A DNA stretch of 64,000 bases from Methylobacterium soli (GCF_008806385.1 NZ_VZZK01000026.1:1-64000), one strand, 5' to 3'; shown: positions 42,039 to 51,515, counted from the first letter of the stretch. The notes: generated from the sequence alone by a model not told the origin. Numbers and translations are program-made.

Positions 42039-42143
42039 GCGCCGCAAGGCCGAAGCCCCGCGCCGCAGGGCCGGACCCTTGCGCCGCAGGGCCGAAGCCC
42101 CGCGCCGCAGGGCCGAAGCCCGGCGCCGCAGGGCCAGCACCGC
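42039..42143. repeat. 21-bp tandem repeat, five copies
   Basis: GCGCCGCAGGGCCGAAGCCCC-like units begin at 42039, 42060, 42081, 42102 and 42123, an exact 21-base period. They fill the gap between the stop of the amine oxidase (42147) and the start of the Popeye-like gene (41972), both on the minus strand. The period is a multiple of three and the sequence reads open on the minus strand, yet it is upstream of the true start. Confidence 0.9.
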
Positions 42144-42146
42144 GCG

Positions 42147-43451
42147 TTAGAGCGCGTCCGCCGCCGCGTCGGCCGCCCGCATGCCCTCCTGGTAGGCGCC
42201 CCCGGCGGTGCCCCATTGCAGGCGCGACAGGGCCTCGCCCGCGAACCGGATCCGCCCGCAGACGGAATCCTGCAGGGCTTGGCGCGCCCCGGCATGACCC
42301 GGCGGCACCACCGCCCAGGAGCCCCGCGACCAGGGATCGTGGCGCCAGGCGCTCACGGCCGGGATCGCGAGGTCGTGCAGGCGCGCGAAGCCGAAATGCT
42401 CCGCCAGCACCGCCCGGACGTGGCGGCGCGCCGCGTCCGCGCCGCCGAGCCCGGCATCGATCGCCGCCGCCGAGGGCGCGTCGAGCTCGAAATAATGGAA
42501 GGGCGTGCCGTCGAGCCGCGCCAGCAGGCCGGGGGGGCGGTGGCGCCCGCCGACGATGCTGGCGAGGCGGTCGGCCCCCCGGAAGGGGCTCGACGGCCAG
42601 TGCAGAACCGCGTGCTCGTAGATCCCGGTGTGGAAGCCGTCGATCGCCGCGCGGATCCCGGGCGGCAGGGCCGGGGTGAAGGCGAGGCTTTCCCGCAGCA
42701 CCATCATGGGCACCGTCACGATCACGCTCCGGGCGCCGAGGGTGAGCCCCGACGCGGTCTCGACGCGCACCCTGGCGTCCGACCAGTCGATCCGGGTGAC
42801 GGGGCTGTCGAGGGCGATCGGCAGGGTGTCGGCGAGGCGCGCCAGGTAGGCGCCGTAGCCCCCCGCGATGAAAAAGTTGTCGCCGTATTCCATGCTGGGG
42901 AAATCGTGCAGCGAGACCTCGGACAGGGGCAGGCCCGAGACCAGGCCGTGGACCAGGGCCACCCGCGCGCCCCAGGGGCCGAGGCTCGGCGGCAGGGCGC
43001 TGGCGGCCGGCCGGTCCGGCCCCGCCTCCGCTGCCCCGCGGCCGATGTCGCGGTCGGCCCGCGCGAAGGCCCGGGCGGAGGCCGCGGCCTCGTCCGGGCG
43101 CCCGGGCCGGCGCCCGACCCAGACATGGCTCTCCTGCGGCGCCCGCCGCAGGGGCTCGCGGCGGGCCTGGCCGAGACGCACCAGGGGATTGATCGGCCCC
43201 GCATGCAGCCAATGCGCCCCGAGATCGACCGCGTGCCCGCGCAGCAGCGTGGTGACGGCCCGGCCGCCGACCCGGTCGCGCGCCTCCAGCACCGCCACGC
43301 GCCGGCCCCGCTCGATCAGCCGCCGCGCCGCCGCGATCCCGGCCGCGCCCGCCCCGATCACGATGATTTCCGGGTCGGCGGGAAGCGGGCTGAGGCGGGG
43401 CCGGTGGCTCGGGGGGAAATGCGCGTGCGTGGGCGGGTGCGGCACTGTCAT
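42147..43451 (-). CDS. Flavin-dependent amine oxidase family
   Basis: A 434-residue FAD protein of the monoamine-oxidase superfamily. The FAD-binding motif is IIVIGAGAAGIAAARRL followed by VAVLEARDRVGGRAVT and GAHWLHAG, and the C-terminal FAD motif IRFAGEALSRLQWGTAGGAYQEGMRAA is present. The substrate (a polyamine or other amine) is unknown. The start overlaps the stop of the kelch gene by four bases (ATGA), so the two are translationally coupled. A His/Pro-rich leader (PHPPTHAHFPPSHRP) precedes the FAD domain. Confidence 0.88.
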   Translation of the reverse strand: MTVPHPPTHAHFPPSHRPRLSPLPADPEIIVIGAGAAGIAAARRLIERGRRVAVLEARDRVGGRAVTTLLRGHAVDLGAHWLHAGPINPLVRLGQARREPLRRAPQESHVWVGRRPGRPDEAAASARAFARADRDIGRGAAEAGPDRPAASALPPSLGPWGARVALVHGLVSGLPLSEVSLHDFPSMEYGDNFFIAGGYGAYLARLADTLPIALDSPVTRIDWSDARVRVETASGLTLGARSVIVTVPMMVLRESLAFTPALPPGIRAAIDGFHTGIYEHAVLHWPSSPFRGADRLASIVGGRHRPPGLLARLDGTPFHYFELDAPSAAAIDAGLGGADAARRHVRAVLAEHFGFARLHDLAIPAVSAWRHDPWSRGSWAVVPPGHAGARQALQDSVCGRIRFAGEALSRLQWGTAGGAYQEGMRAADAAADAL

Positions 43452-44452
43452 CGATCGGCCTTGTCGGGGGTCCGTCCGGGGGGCGTGCCCATCTCATCGG
43501 CCGGCGTCAGCACCTCGACGGTGCCGGATCTGTCGCCGCCGGGGCGCGGGCTGCCGACCAGGGTGTAGATGCGGCCCGCGAAGCTCACGGCCCCGAAGCC
43601 GTGGCGGGCCGTGGGGAGGCGCGCGAGCGCCCGCCAGACATCGCGGTCGGGATCGAAGGCCTCGACCGCGTCGAAGGTCTTCTCCCGCGATTCGCCGCCG
43701 ATCACGTAGACCTCCCGGCCGAGCACCGCCGAGGCGCTGCCGCTCCGGGCCGTGGGAAGCGGCGCCGCCTCGCTCCAGCGGTCGGTGCCCGGATCGTAGA
43801 CCTGCGTCGCCGTGAGGTTCTGGCCGGGATCGCCGTCGCGGCGCCCGCCCGCCGCGACGATCCGGCCGCCGATCGCCTGCACGGCGAGGTGGTCGCGGGG
43901 CGTCGGCAGGGGCGCGGCCGTGCTCCAGCGGTCGGTGGCGGGGTCGTAGACCGCGTGGGCCGGCGTGTTGCCCCGCCCCGAGAGGCTGCCGCCGACCACG
44001 TGGATCCGGTCGCCCAGGCGCGCCGCGCCGCCCGCCGCCTGCGGGCCCGGCATGGCCGTGCGGGGTGTCCAGGAATCGGTCTTCGGGTCGTAGGCGAAGA
44101 CGTTGGCGACGGCGTTCCAGCCGTTGATGTAGCCGCCGAAGACGTAGATCTTGCCGCCCATGCCGGCCGCCATGGCGTGGTGCACCGGGTAGGGGAAGGC
44201 CGCGCCCTTGCGCCAGGAATCCCCGGCGAGGTCGTAGATCAGGATCTCGGTGGCGCCGTTGTAATCGCCGATCACGTAGGCCCGGCCGTCGATCTCCGCC
44301 ACCGCGACCTCCGAGCGCTCGGCCGGCGCGGTGGTGCCGCCGGCCCAAGGCCCCACCTCGTCGGCCCCCACTTCGTGGGCCCCCACCTCGTGGGCGCGGG
44401 CCGGGCCCGAGAGGGCCGCGAGGACGAGGGCGAGGAGGGCGGTCCGGCGCAT
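43448..44452 (-). CDS. Secreted kelch-repeat beta-propeller
   Basis: A 334-residue exported protein. A signal peptide (RRTALLALVLAALSGPARA) is followed by a 15-base tandem repeat (44351-44394) coding HEVGAHEVGADEVG, then about six kelch blades such as EIDGRAYVIGDYNGATEILIYD, GKIYVFGGYING, AVLGREVYVIGGESREK and FAGRIYTLVG, each with the kelch Gly-Gly and Tyr/Trp pattern. Kelch propellers bind proteins or carry galactose-oxidase-like catalysis; no copper-ligand tyrosine or His pattern is obvious here. It overlaps the amine oxidase and leads that operon. Confidence 0.85.
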   Translation of the reverse strand: MRRTALLALVLAALSGPARAHEVGAHEVGADEVGPWAGGTTAPAERSEVAVAEIDGRAYVIGDYNGATEILIYDLAGDSWRKGAAFPYPVHHAMAAGMGGKIYVFGGYINGWNAVANVFAYDPKTDSWTPRTAMPGPQAAGGAARLGDRIHVVGGSLSGRGNTPAHAVYDPATDRWSTAAPLPTPRDHLAVQAIGGRIVAAGGRRDGDPGQNLTATQVYDPGTDRWSEAAPLPTARSGSASAVLGREVYVIGGESREKTFDAVEAFDPDRDVWRALARLPTARHGFGAVSFAGRIYTLVGSPRPGGDRSGTVEVLTPADEMGTPPGRTPDKADR

Positions 44453-44612
44453 GGCGGGCGATCCATCGAGGCGAGCCGTCCGGGACGGCAGACGGGGCTT
44501 GAACGCGGGGGCGCGGCAAAAGTGCGGGCCGGGCCCGCGCCGCAGATCGGGCTTGCGCAACCGGGCCGGCCTCATCTTTAAACCCAGCCTGGCATCACCG
44601 GAGAGGATCGTC

Positions 44613-45335
44613 ATGCTCATCCAAGCGGCGTTCGCCGCCCTGCGGCAGGTCTTCTCGCCGCCCCTGCGCGCCATTCTGTGGAAGTCCCTGGCGCTCACCG
44701 TCGGGCTCTTGGTGCTGATCTGGTTCGGGCTGACGCGGCTGATCCAGTGGTTCCAGACGAGCCACCACATCTCGGCGGATTACCCCTTCCTCGACACGCT
44801 GGCGTATTTCCTGGCCGGCGCCGGACTGTTCGTGGCGCTCGCCTACCTGATGCCGGCGGTCTCGATCCTGGTGGCGAGCTTCTTCCTCGACGACGCGGCC
44901 GAGATCGTCGAGCGCACGGATTTCCCCGGGGAGCCGACCGGCCGGCCGCTGCCCTTCGGGCCCGCCATGTTCTACGCGCTGCGCTTTGCCGGCCTCGCGC
45001 TCCTCGTCAATCTCGCGGCGCTGATCCTGTTCTTCGTGCCGGTCGTGGGCGTCGTGGCCTTCTTCGCGGCCAATGCCTACCTGCTCAGCCGGGAATATTT
45101 CGAGATGGCGGCCGCCCGGTTCCGGCCGCTTCCGGAGGCCTCGGCCATGCGCCGGCATTACGGGGCGACCACGATCGCGGCCGGCTGCCTGCTCGCCGGC
45201 CTGATGGTGGTACCGGTGGTGAACCTGCTGACGCCGCTCTTCGGCATCGCCCTGATGGTGCATGTGCACAAGCGCCTGAGCCGGCGCAGCGCCCTGCCGG
45301 CGCCGGCCCCCGTCGAGCGGATCCGCCGGGGCTGA
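44613..45335 (+). CDS. EI24/CysZ-like membrane protein
   Basis: A 240-residue integral membrane protein of the EI24 domain family, which includes sulfate transporter CysZ. It has four or more hydrophobic segments and the family stretches SLALTVGLLVLIWFGLTRLIQW, YLMPAVSILVASFFLDDAAEIVE and the late PVVGVVAFFAANAYLLSREYFEM. GGAGAGG lies before the ATG. Its substrate is not known; CysZ assists sulfate uptake. It stands alone. Confidence 0.82.
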   Translation: MLIQAAFAALRQVFSPPLRAILWKSLALTVGLLVLIWFGLTRLIQWFQTSHHISADYPFLDTLAYFLAGAGLFVALAYLMPAVSILVASFFLDDAAEIVERTDFPGEPTGRPLPFGPAMFYALRFAGLALLVNLAALILFFVPVVGVVAFFAANAYLLSREYFEMAAARFRPLPEASAMRRHYGATTIAAGCLLAGLMVVPVVNLLTPLFGIALMVHVHKRLSRRSALPAPAPVERIRRG

Positions 45336-45382
45336 GCCGCTCGACGTCGCGAACGGCTCTTCCCACCGTGCGGTGACGCGCC

Positions 45383-46546
45383 CTAGCCCCGGGTGCCCCA
45401 GCGGGTACCCATCTGGCTCGGCTTGGCCGCGTTCGGCCCGATGGCGGGGCCGCTGGCGCGGGCCGGGCGATGCTGGGAGCCGGGATCGAGGGGGTCGTGC
45501 GCGAGGGTGTCGGGCACCTCGGCCTCGGCCTCCGTGCCGCGCCCGGTGGCGAATTGCCCGGCCTTGCGGAAGCGCCAGAGATAGCCCGGCACCACCGCCT
45601 CGGCGGCCGTGGGCAGGATGCCGAGCGCCTCGATCGTGCGGCCCTCGGCCTTGGCGGCCTCCGAGACCACGTTGTCGGTCTGCAGCAGGGTGACCTGATC
45701 GCGGGTCAGCTTCAGCTCGTTGGGCAGGAGGCCGAGGGTCAGGGTGTTGGCGATCTCCATGATCCGGGCCTGGATCCGGGCGGCCGGGAGCGGCAGGGCC
45801 ACCACCATGCGGCGGCGCTGCACCGTCTCCAGCATGTAGCGGACGAGGTGTTCGAGGGTCGCGACCTCGGGGCCGCCGAGCTCGTAGACCTTGCCGGCCG
45901 GGACCTTGCCCTCGACCGCGCGGGCGATGGCCTCGGCGACGTCGCCGACGAAGACGGGCTGGAAGCGCGTCCCGGCCCCCGCGAGCGGCAGCACCGGCAG
46001 GGCGCGGGCCAGGCTCGCGAAGCGGTTGAAGAAGCTGTCGCCGGTGCCGAAGATCAGCGACGGCCGGAACACGATGGCGTCCGGGCAGGCCGCGAGGACC
46101 TGCGCCTCGCCCTCCGCCTTGCTGCGCGCATAGGCCGAGGGCGAGGCCGGATCGGCGCCGATGGCCGAGACCTGGATCATCGCGGCGCCCTGTGCTGCGG
46201 CCTGCCGGGCGATCTCGCCGGCCCCGTCCGCCTGCAGGCGGGCGAAGCGCTGCGCGCCGGCCTCCTGCAGGATGCCCACGAGGTTGATCACCACGCTCGA
46301 TCCCTCGACCGCGCGCGCCACCGAATCCGGGTAGCGCAGGTTCGCCTGCACGGCCACGATCTGCCCGACCTTGCCCAGCGGCTGCAGGAACAGGGCGAGA
46401 TCGGGCCGCCGCACCGCGACGCGGATGCGGTAGCCGCGCTTGGCCAGCGCCCGCACCACGTGGCGGCCGAGGAAGCCCGAGCCGCCGAAGATGGTGACGA
46501 GCTGCGAGGCGGGGCGGGTCAGGGGCAGGGTGTCGAAGCCGGTCAT
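45383..46546 (-). CDS. NAD(P)-dependent NDUFA9-like oxidoreductase
   Basis: A 387-residue short-chain-dehydrogenase-type protein of the complex I NDUFA9 subfamily. The dinucleotide motif is VTIFGGSGFLGRHVVRALAKRG, with FRPSLIFGTGDSFFNRFA and YELGGPEVATLEHLVRYML further on. The Tyr-x3-Lys pair is present as YARSK. In alphaproteobacteria such proteins are considered chaperone-like or quinone-related helpers of respiratory complex I, by analogy with mitochondria. The C-terminus is a disordered Pro/Ala tail. Confidence 0.82.
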   Translation of the reverse strand: MTGFDTLPLTRPASQLVTIFGGSGFLGRHVVRALAKRGYRIRVAVRRPDLALFLQPLGKVGQIVAVQANLRYPDSVARAVEGSSVVINLVGILQEAGAQRFARLQADGAGEIARQAAAQGAAMIQVSAIGADPASPSAYARSKAEGEAQVLAACPDAIVFRPSLIFGTGDSFFNRFASLARALPVLPLAGAGTRFQPVFVGDVAEAIARAVEGKVPAGKVYELGGPEVATLEHLVRYMLETVQRRRMVVALPLPAARIQARIMEIANTLTLGLLPNELKLTRDQVTLLQTDNVVSEAAKAEGRTIEALGILPTAAEAVVPGYLWRFRKAGQFATGRGTEAEAEVPDTLAHDPLDPGSQHRPARASGPAIGPNAAKPSQMGTRWGTRG

Positions 46547-46704
46547 CGCCTGTTCTCGATACGCGTCCGACCGTGCGCGCGAACGCCCGGTCCTGTCGAG
46601 GGGCTGTTTAGACCAATTTCAGCCGATGGGGAGCCGCAAGCTTGCGGGAAAAGCGACGGCGGGGCCGAACTGTGCGGCCGAGACCTGCGCGGGCGGCGCG
46701 GCGC

Positions 46705-46988
46705 GCTCTCGCGTTCGGGAGAGGGTTGGGGTGAGCGTTATCCGGAAAGGTCGCACCCCTCACCCGGTCGGCTCACGCCGACTCGACCTCTCCCGGACGG
46801 GAGAGGTGAGGCGCTTGGCCGTCCGCTCCACGCCGTTGGTTCAAGAGCCGGCGGCCTCGGGATGACGCGGCGGGTGTCAGAACCAGCCCGGATGGCGCGA
46901 CGCGCCCCCTCTCCCGTGCGGGAGAGGGTTGGGGTGAGGGGTGCGCGTTGTCCGGAAAGGCCGCAACCCTCTCCCGGACGGGAGAGGT
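46705..46988. repeat. Cluster of four palindromic REP-like elements
   Basis: Palindromes with arms CCTCTCCCG/CGGGAGAGG at 46786-46807, 46907-46928 and 46967-46988, and a degraded copy near 46705-46727. One is joined to a second hairpin GTCGGC-TCAC-GCCGAC at 46767-46782. It fills the gap between oprB and the NDUFA9-like gene, ending 9 bases from the oprB stop. Confidence 0.8.
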
Positions 46989-46996
46989 GGGGCGCG

Positions 46997-48526
46997 TCAG
47001 AGGCTGCCCGGTCCTCGGGCGAGTCCCGCCAGGGTGAACAGGTCCACCGAGAGCTTGGCGCCGACCACGAAGGCGTCCGGGATGTTGCGGGTGCGGTAGG
47101 GGAAGCGGGTCTGGTCGGGGTTGATGATGTATTGCAGGTTCGGCGTCAGGCGGATCGCCGGGGTGACCTGGATGCCGTAATTGAGCTCCATCATGACCTG
47201 CTGGCTCGGGATCGGCCGGACGAGGCCGAGGGAGGCCTGGGCCAGGATGATGTTGCTCAGCGCCAGCGGGCTGAACTTCTGCGTGTTGATGACGAAGCCC
47301 ACCGTGTCGTAGGGGCGGCCCGCGAAGGTGCCGGTCTGGAGCGCGCCGATCTCCAGGAAGTAATCCTCGACGAGGCGGCCCGAGGTGCCCGCCATGGCGA
47401 CGCCGAAGAGCGTCAGCCCCTGGGGCCCGCTCGGGTCGGGGCGCCAGACCATTTGGTCGAAGCGGGCGTAGATCCCGGAGCGCCCGAAGCGGGTGAGCGA
47501 ATTGAGCCCGGTCAGAACCGCGGCGCGGCCGGTGATGTCGCGCACGGGGTCGGTGTAGTGGGAGGCGTCGACCCGGCCGCCGATCCCGTAATTGCGCGGC
47601 AGCGGATCGTTGGCGAAGGTGGTGGAATAGCCGAGCTCGAACGACACGATGGCGCCGGTGGCGCCCTTCGTCGAGAAGTCGAGGCCGTTGTCGCCGGGCT
47701 GCTGGTGCAGCGGGTTCACCTCGTAGGCGCCGACATGGAAGAACACCGTGTCGGTGAGCCAGGCCTTGGCGTGGCCGCCCCAGCTCGAGACCGGCCAGAA
47801 GGTGAAGTTCGAGGTCTTGAAGACGAAGGTCGGGTTTCCGCAGGCCGAATTCGTCTGGAAGTTGCAGTAGATCGGCGAGTTCAGGAAGGCGATGTTGGCC
47901 ACCAGCCGGCCGACCTCGATGTCGAGGCGGTCGTCGAACAATTTCTGCTGGTAGCTGAACAGGGTCAGCCGCGTGGTCTGACCGCCGCCATAGATCTCCT
48001 GCACCGAGGTGTTGTTGCCGATGAAATCGTTCGACAGGCTGCGCCCGTGGCGGTTCGTCACCGCGATGTGGAGCGAGGCCCCGTCGATCCCGGCGAGCCG
48101 CTTCAGGTCGGCGTCGAGGCCGAAGAACAGCTGCCCCGCCCAGGCCGAGCCCTGCCGGATGCCGCCGACCGGGTTGATGGCGCCCTGGCCGGTGTAGGTG
48201 AGGAGCAGGCTGATCCCGTTGCCGATGTCGAAGGTGCCGGCCGGCAGGGTCGCGGGCGTCGCGCTCTGGCCGAGGGTGTCGGCGGCGGCGGCCGCGCTGT
48301 CGACCCCGGCAAAGCCCGGCCCGCTCTCGGGCGGCGGCGGGGGGCGGGCGAGTCCTGGGCCCGGGCGCTGCGCCGGCGCCGCGAGGCCCTCGGCCAGGCC
48401 GGGGGCTCCCTGCGCCCAGGCTCCGCCCGTGCCCGGAGCGCCGAGATCCAACACGGCCAGACCCATCACGGCCAGACCCATCCTGGCCACCACCCGCGCG
48501 GCCGAGGCCCTCCATCCCGCTCTCAT
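46997..48526 (-). CDS. oprB: OprB-type carbohydrate-selective porin
   Basis: A 509-residue outer-membrane porin. A signal peptide (cleavage near AWA-Q) is followed by a Pro/Gly-rich linker and then a beta-barrel with alternating strands (for example ISLLLTYTGQGA, WAGQLFFGLDADL, LGLVRPIPSQQVMMELNYG) and a C-terminal aromatic/hydrophobic strand (GAKLSVDLFTLAG). OprB porins pass glucose, fructose and other sugars. It follows fruA on the same strand after an AT-rich 164-base gap that likely contains its own promoter. The N-terminus contains a 15-base duplication (GLAVMGLAVLDL). Confidence 0.88.
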   Translation of the reverse strand: MRAGWRASAARVVARMGLAVMGLAVLDLGAPGTGGAWAQGAPGLAEGLAAPAQRPGPGLARPPPPPESGPGFAGVDSAAAAADTLGQSATPATLPAGTFDIGNGISLLLTYTGQGAINPVGGIRQGSAWAGQLFFGLDADLKRLAGIDGASLHIAVTNRHGRSLSNDFIGNNTSVQEIYGGGQTTRLTLFSYQQKLFDDRLDIEVGRLVANIAFLNSPIYCNFQTNSACGNPTFVFKTSNFTFWPVSSWGGHAKAWLTDTVFFHVGAYEVNPLHQQPGDNGLDFSTKGATGAIVSFELGYSTTFANDPLPRNYGIGGRVDASHYTDPVRDITGRAAVLTGLNSLTRFGRSGIYARFDQMVWRPDPSGPQGLTLFGVAMAGTSGRLVEDYFLEIGALQTGTFAGRPYDTVGFVINTQKFSPLALSNIILAQASLGLVRPIPSQQVMMELNYGIQVTPAIRLTPNLQYIINPDQTRFPYRTRNIPDAFVVGAKLSVDLFTLAGLARGPGSL

Positions 48527-48690
48527 AATCGTCCCCCATTTGAATTCAGAATGATTGATTGACGTGCCCCGGTCTTCGCCGGGTTCAAGTTTATCAATAC
48601 AGATCAGAAAAATGTTCAGTCTGCCGGCCGATGATCTTGATTCGACAAGACTAGGCGCGGCGGCGCGACCTTGTCCGTGGCCGAGACGCC
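48527..48690 (-). promoter_or_regulatory. AT-rich region upstream of oprB
   Basis: The gap between fruA and oprB contains an AT-rich stretch (about 48585-48615; minus strand ATTTTTCTGATCTGTATTG) unusual for this GC-rich DNA, a probable promoter for oprB. No clear copy of the fruR palindrome was found here. Confidence 0.45.
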
Positions 48691-50427
48691 TCAGGCCGCC
48701 CGTTTCTTGAGGAGCCCCACCAGCAGGGCGGTCACGACGGTGCCGGCCACGAGGGCGATCAGCGCGCCGGTCACGTTCGTCACGGCGTTCGGGATCGGCA
48801 GCACGAACAGGCCGCCATGGGGCACCTTCAGCTCGACGCCGAGGCTGAGCGCGATGGCGCCCGCGATGGCCGAGCCCGCCACCAGGGAGGGGATCACCCG
48901 CAGCGGGTCCGCCGCCGCGAAGGGGATCGCGCCCTCGGTGATGAAGGCGGCGCCGAGGACGGCCGCCGCGCCGCCGGCCTCGCGCTCGGCCTCGGTGAAG
49001 CGGTTGGCGAAGAGCCGGGTGGCGAGCGCCAGGCCGAGCGGCGGCGTCATGCCGCCGATCATCACGGCGGCCATCGGGGCGGTGACGCCCGAGGCGATCA
49101 GAGCGGCCGCGGAGGCGTAGGCCGCCTTGTTGATCGGCCCGCCCATATCGACCGCCATCATGCCGCCGAGGACGAGGCCGAGCACCAGCGCGCTCGCGCC
49201 CTGCATGCCCTTGAGCCAGCCCGTCAGCGCCGCCAGGATCGCCGCCACCGGCACGCCGACGACGTAGACCATCAGGAGGCCGGTCACGAGGGTGGCGAGC
49301 AGCGGCAGGATCAGGACCGGCTTCAGGCCCTCGAGGTTCTTGTGCAGCCGGATATGCCGGTTGAGGAAGGCCACCGTGTAGCCGGCAATGAAACCGGCCG
49401 CGATGCCGCCCAGGAAGCCGGCCTGGAGGTTGGCCGCCAGCATGCCGCCGATCATGCCGGGCGCGATGCCGGGCCGGTCGGCGATGGAATAGGCGATGTA
49501 GCCGGCCAGCGCCGGCACGATCAGCGCGAAGGCCCCCTTGGCGCCGATCTCGCCGAGCGCGTAGCCGAGGGTGCCGGCATGGCCGGGCGCCATGGCGTCG
49601 ATGCCCCCGAACGCGAAGGCGAGGGCGATCAGCAGCCCGCCCGCCACCACGAAGGGCAGCATGAAGGAGACGCCGGTCATCAGGTGCTTGTAGGCGCCGG
49701 CCTTCCGCTCGGCCGCCGGCCGCGTCGGCCCGCTCGCCCGGGGCTCCGCCTCGGCAGCCGCCTGCAGGCTCGCCTCCAACAACGCCGTGGCGATCAGGCC
49801 CCGGCCGTCGCGGATCGCCGCCTTGGTGGTGGCGGCGTAGACCCGTTTGCCGGCAAAGCGCCTCCGATCGACCCCGGTATCGGCCGCGATCAGGACGAGG
49901 TCGGCCTCCGCGATCTCGGCCTGCGTGAGCGCGTCGCGGGCGCCGACCGATCCCTGCGTCTCGACCCGCACGGCATGGCCGAGCGCCTTGGCGGCGCCCT
50001 GGATGCCCTCGGCCGCCATGAAGGTGTGGGCGATGCCGGTGGGGCAGGAGGTGATGGCGACGATCCGGATGGCCCGCGTCGCCCCGGTCACGCCAGCTGC
50101 CGCGGCCGGGTCCTGGATCGGCGCCGCGCCGCCGAGCGCCCGGTCGATCACCGCGTTGACGTCGGTCAGCACGTCCTCGATCGCGACCTTCGCCCGGCGC
50201 AGCGCCCCGAACCGGCCCTCGCCGAGATCGCCCGAGCCGACGAGCAGCACCGCCTCGGCGTCGCGGATCGCGGATTCGGGCAGCGGGTTACCGCTCGTGC
50301 CGGGGCCGCGCAACTCCAGCGCGATCGGCTGGTCGCGCCGCCGCGCCGCCTTGCGCAGGGCCTCGACGGCGAGCACCGCATGGGTCGAGAGGTCTGCGCC
50401 TCCCACCACCGCCAGCAGCTGTGCCAT
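48691..50427 (-). CDS. fruA: Fructose PTS permease EIIBC
   Basis: A 578-residue fructose-specific EII. Residues 1-100 are a degenerate EIIB' domain (no active Cys), residues 118-215 an EIIB domain with phosphorylated Cys 128 (AITSCPTGIAHTFMA), and about 240-575 the EIIC membrane channel with about nine helices (TGVSFMLPFVVAGGLLIALAF, GGMMAVDMGGPINKAAY). It takes up fructose and delivers fructose 1-phosphate. It is the third gene of the fruB-fruK-fruA set and lies 134 bases after fruK. Confidence 0.93.
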   Translation of the reverse strand: MAQLLAVVGGADLSTHAVLAVEALRKAARRRDQPIALELRGPGTSGNPLPESAIRDAEAVLLVGSGDLGEGRFGALRRAKVAIEDVLTDVNAVIDRALGGAAPIQDPAAAAGVTGATRAIRIVAITSCPTGIAHTFMAAEGIQGAAKALGHAVRVETQGSVGARDALTQAEIAEADLVLIAADTGVDRRRFAGKRVYAATTKAAIRDGRGLIATALLEASLQAAAEAEPRASGPTRPAAERKAGAYKHLMTGVSFMLPFVVAGGLLIALAFAFGGIDAMAPGHAGTLGYALGEIGAKGAFALIVPALAGYIAYSIADRPGIAPGMIGGMLAANLQAGFLGGIAAGFIAGYTVAFLNRHIRLHKNLEGLKPVLILPLLATLVTGLLMVYVVGVPVAAILAALTGWLKGMQGASALVLGLVLGGMMAVDMGGPINKAAYASAAALIASGVTAPMAAVMIGGMTPPLGLALATRLFANRFTEAEREAGGAAAVLGAAFITEGAIPFAAADPLRVIPSLVAGSAIAGAIALSLGVELKVPHGGLFVLPIPNAVTNVTGALIALVAGTVVTALLVGLLKKRAA

Positions 50428-50561
50428 GGTTTCCTCCTCGGGATCATCCGTGTGCGGGTTCGTCGTGTGGCCCGGGGGCGCTCGCGCCGGGGCCGCGTCC
50501 CGGCGTGTCGGAGCGCTCCGTCGCGGAAGCGCCCGGGGTCAGGTCGCGGGGCGAAGCGGCG

Positions 50562-51515
50562 TCAGGGCGCCAGGGCCGCGACCCGCATCGTCTCGGCGAG
50601 CGCCCGCACGGTGTCGCGCGGGGGCAGGTTGGCGCCGGGCTTGGTGAGCTTGCCGGCCGCGAAGGCGAGGGCGAGGCGCGCCGTCTCGGGGAGCGGCGCG
50701 CCGGCATGGAGCCCCGCCACGAGGCCGGCCACGAGGGCATCGCCCGCCCCGACCGTGCTGGCGACCCGCATGGCGGGGGGGATCGCGTGCAGCACCTCCT
50801 CGGCGCTGACGAACAGCGCCCCCTCGGCGCCGAGCGAGACCACCACGAGGGCGATGCCGCGGGCCTGCAGCGCGCGGGCGGCCGCGGTCACCTCGGGCAG
50901 CGTCGGCAGGGGATGGCCCGCCCAATCCTCCAGCTCCTGCCGGTTCGGCTTGATCGCGTAGGGCAGGGATTCGGGCGCCGCCGCGAGGGCGACGGCGAGG
51001 GCGGGTCCCGAGGCATCCAGCACCACGCGGGCGCCGCGCGGCTTCAGGTCGGTGCCGAGGCGCGCATAGGCATCCGGCGAGAGGCCGCGCGGCAGGCTCC
51101 CGGCCAGCACCACGAGGCTGCCCGGCGCCGTCAGCTCGGCCAGCACCGCCCGCACCGCGTCGAAGGTGCCGGGGCTGATGGCGAGGCCCGGCAGGTTCAC
51201 GTCGGTGGTGTCGCCGCGCGTCTCGTCGAGCAGCTTGAGGTTGGTGCGGGTCTCGCCCGGGATCCAGACGAAGCGGTCGTCGATGCCCTTGGCCAGGAGC
51301 AGCTGCTCGAACGGGACGGCGTTGTCCTGGCCGAGGATGCCGGTGGCGCGCACCGGCACGCCCCAATCGGCGAGGCAGCAGGCGACGTTGACGCCCTTGC
51401 CGCCGGCATCGTTGCGCACGGCCGAGGCCCGGTGCACCGCCCCCGGCGTGAGCTGCGCCAGGGTGACGGTCTGGTCGATCGCCGGGTTGAGGGTGAGGGT
51501 GACGACGGCGCTCAC
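50562..51515 (-). CDS. fruK: 1-phosphofructokinase
   Basis: A 317-residue PfkB/ribokinase family kinase that converts fructose 1-phosphate to fructose 1,6-bisphosphate. Motifs are TLNPAIDQTVTL at the start, NDAGGKGVNVACCLADWG, and the PfkB C-terminal signature STVGAGDALVAGLVAGL with its catalytic Asp. The start is a GTG that overlaps the stop of the upstream fruB by three bases (GTGA). Family members use ATP. It completes the fructose route together with fruB and fruA. Confidence 0.93.
   Translation of the reverse strand: MSAVVTLTLNPAIDQTVTLAQLTPGAVHRASAVRNDAGGKGVNVACCLADWGVPVRATGILGQDNAVPFEQLLLAKGIDDRFVWIPGETRTNLKLLDETRGDTTDVNLPGLAISPGTFDAVRAVLAELTAPGSLVVLAGSLPRGLSPDAYARLGTDLKPRGARVVLDASGPALAVALAAAPESLPYAIKPNRQELEDWAGHPLPTLPEVTAAARALQARGIALVVVSLGAEGALFVSAEEVLHAIPPAMRVASTVGAGDALVAGLVAGLHAGAPLPETARLALAFAAGKLTKPGANLPPRDTVRALAETMRVAALAP

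Noticed and set aside
42039-42143. N-terminal coding extension of the Popeye-like protein (ALRRGAS repeats)
   Set aside because: A strong ribosome-binding site and membrane-protein start at 41972 argue that the repeat is upstream of the true start.
45470-48562. A 1030-codon plus-strand open frame
   Set aside because: Runs across two opposite genes and a repeat cluster, and has no domain pattern.
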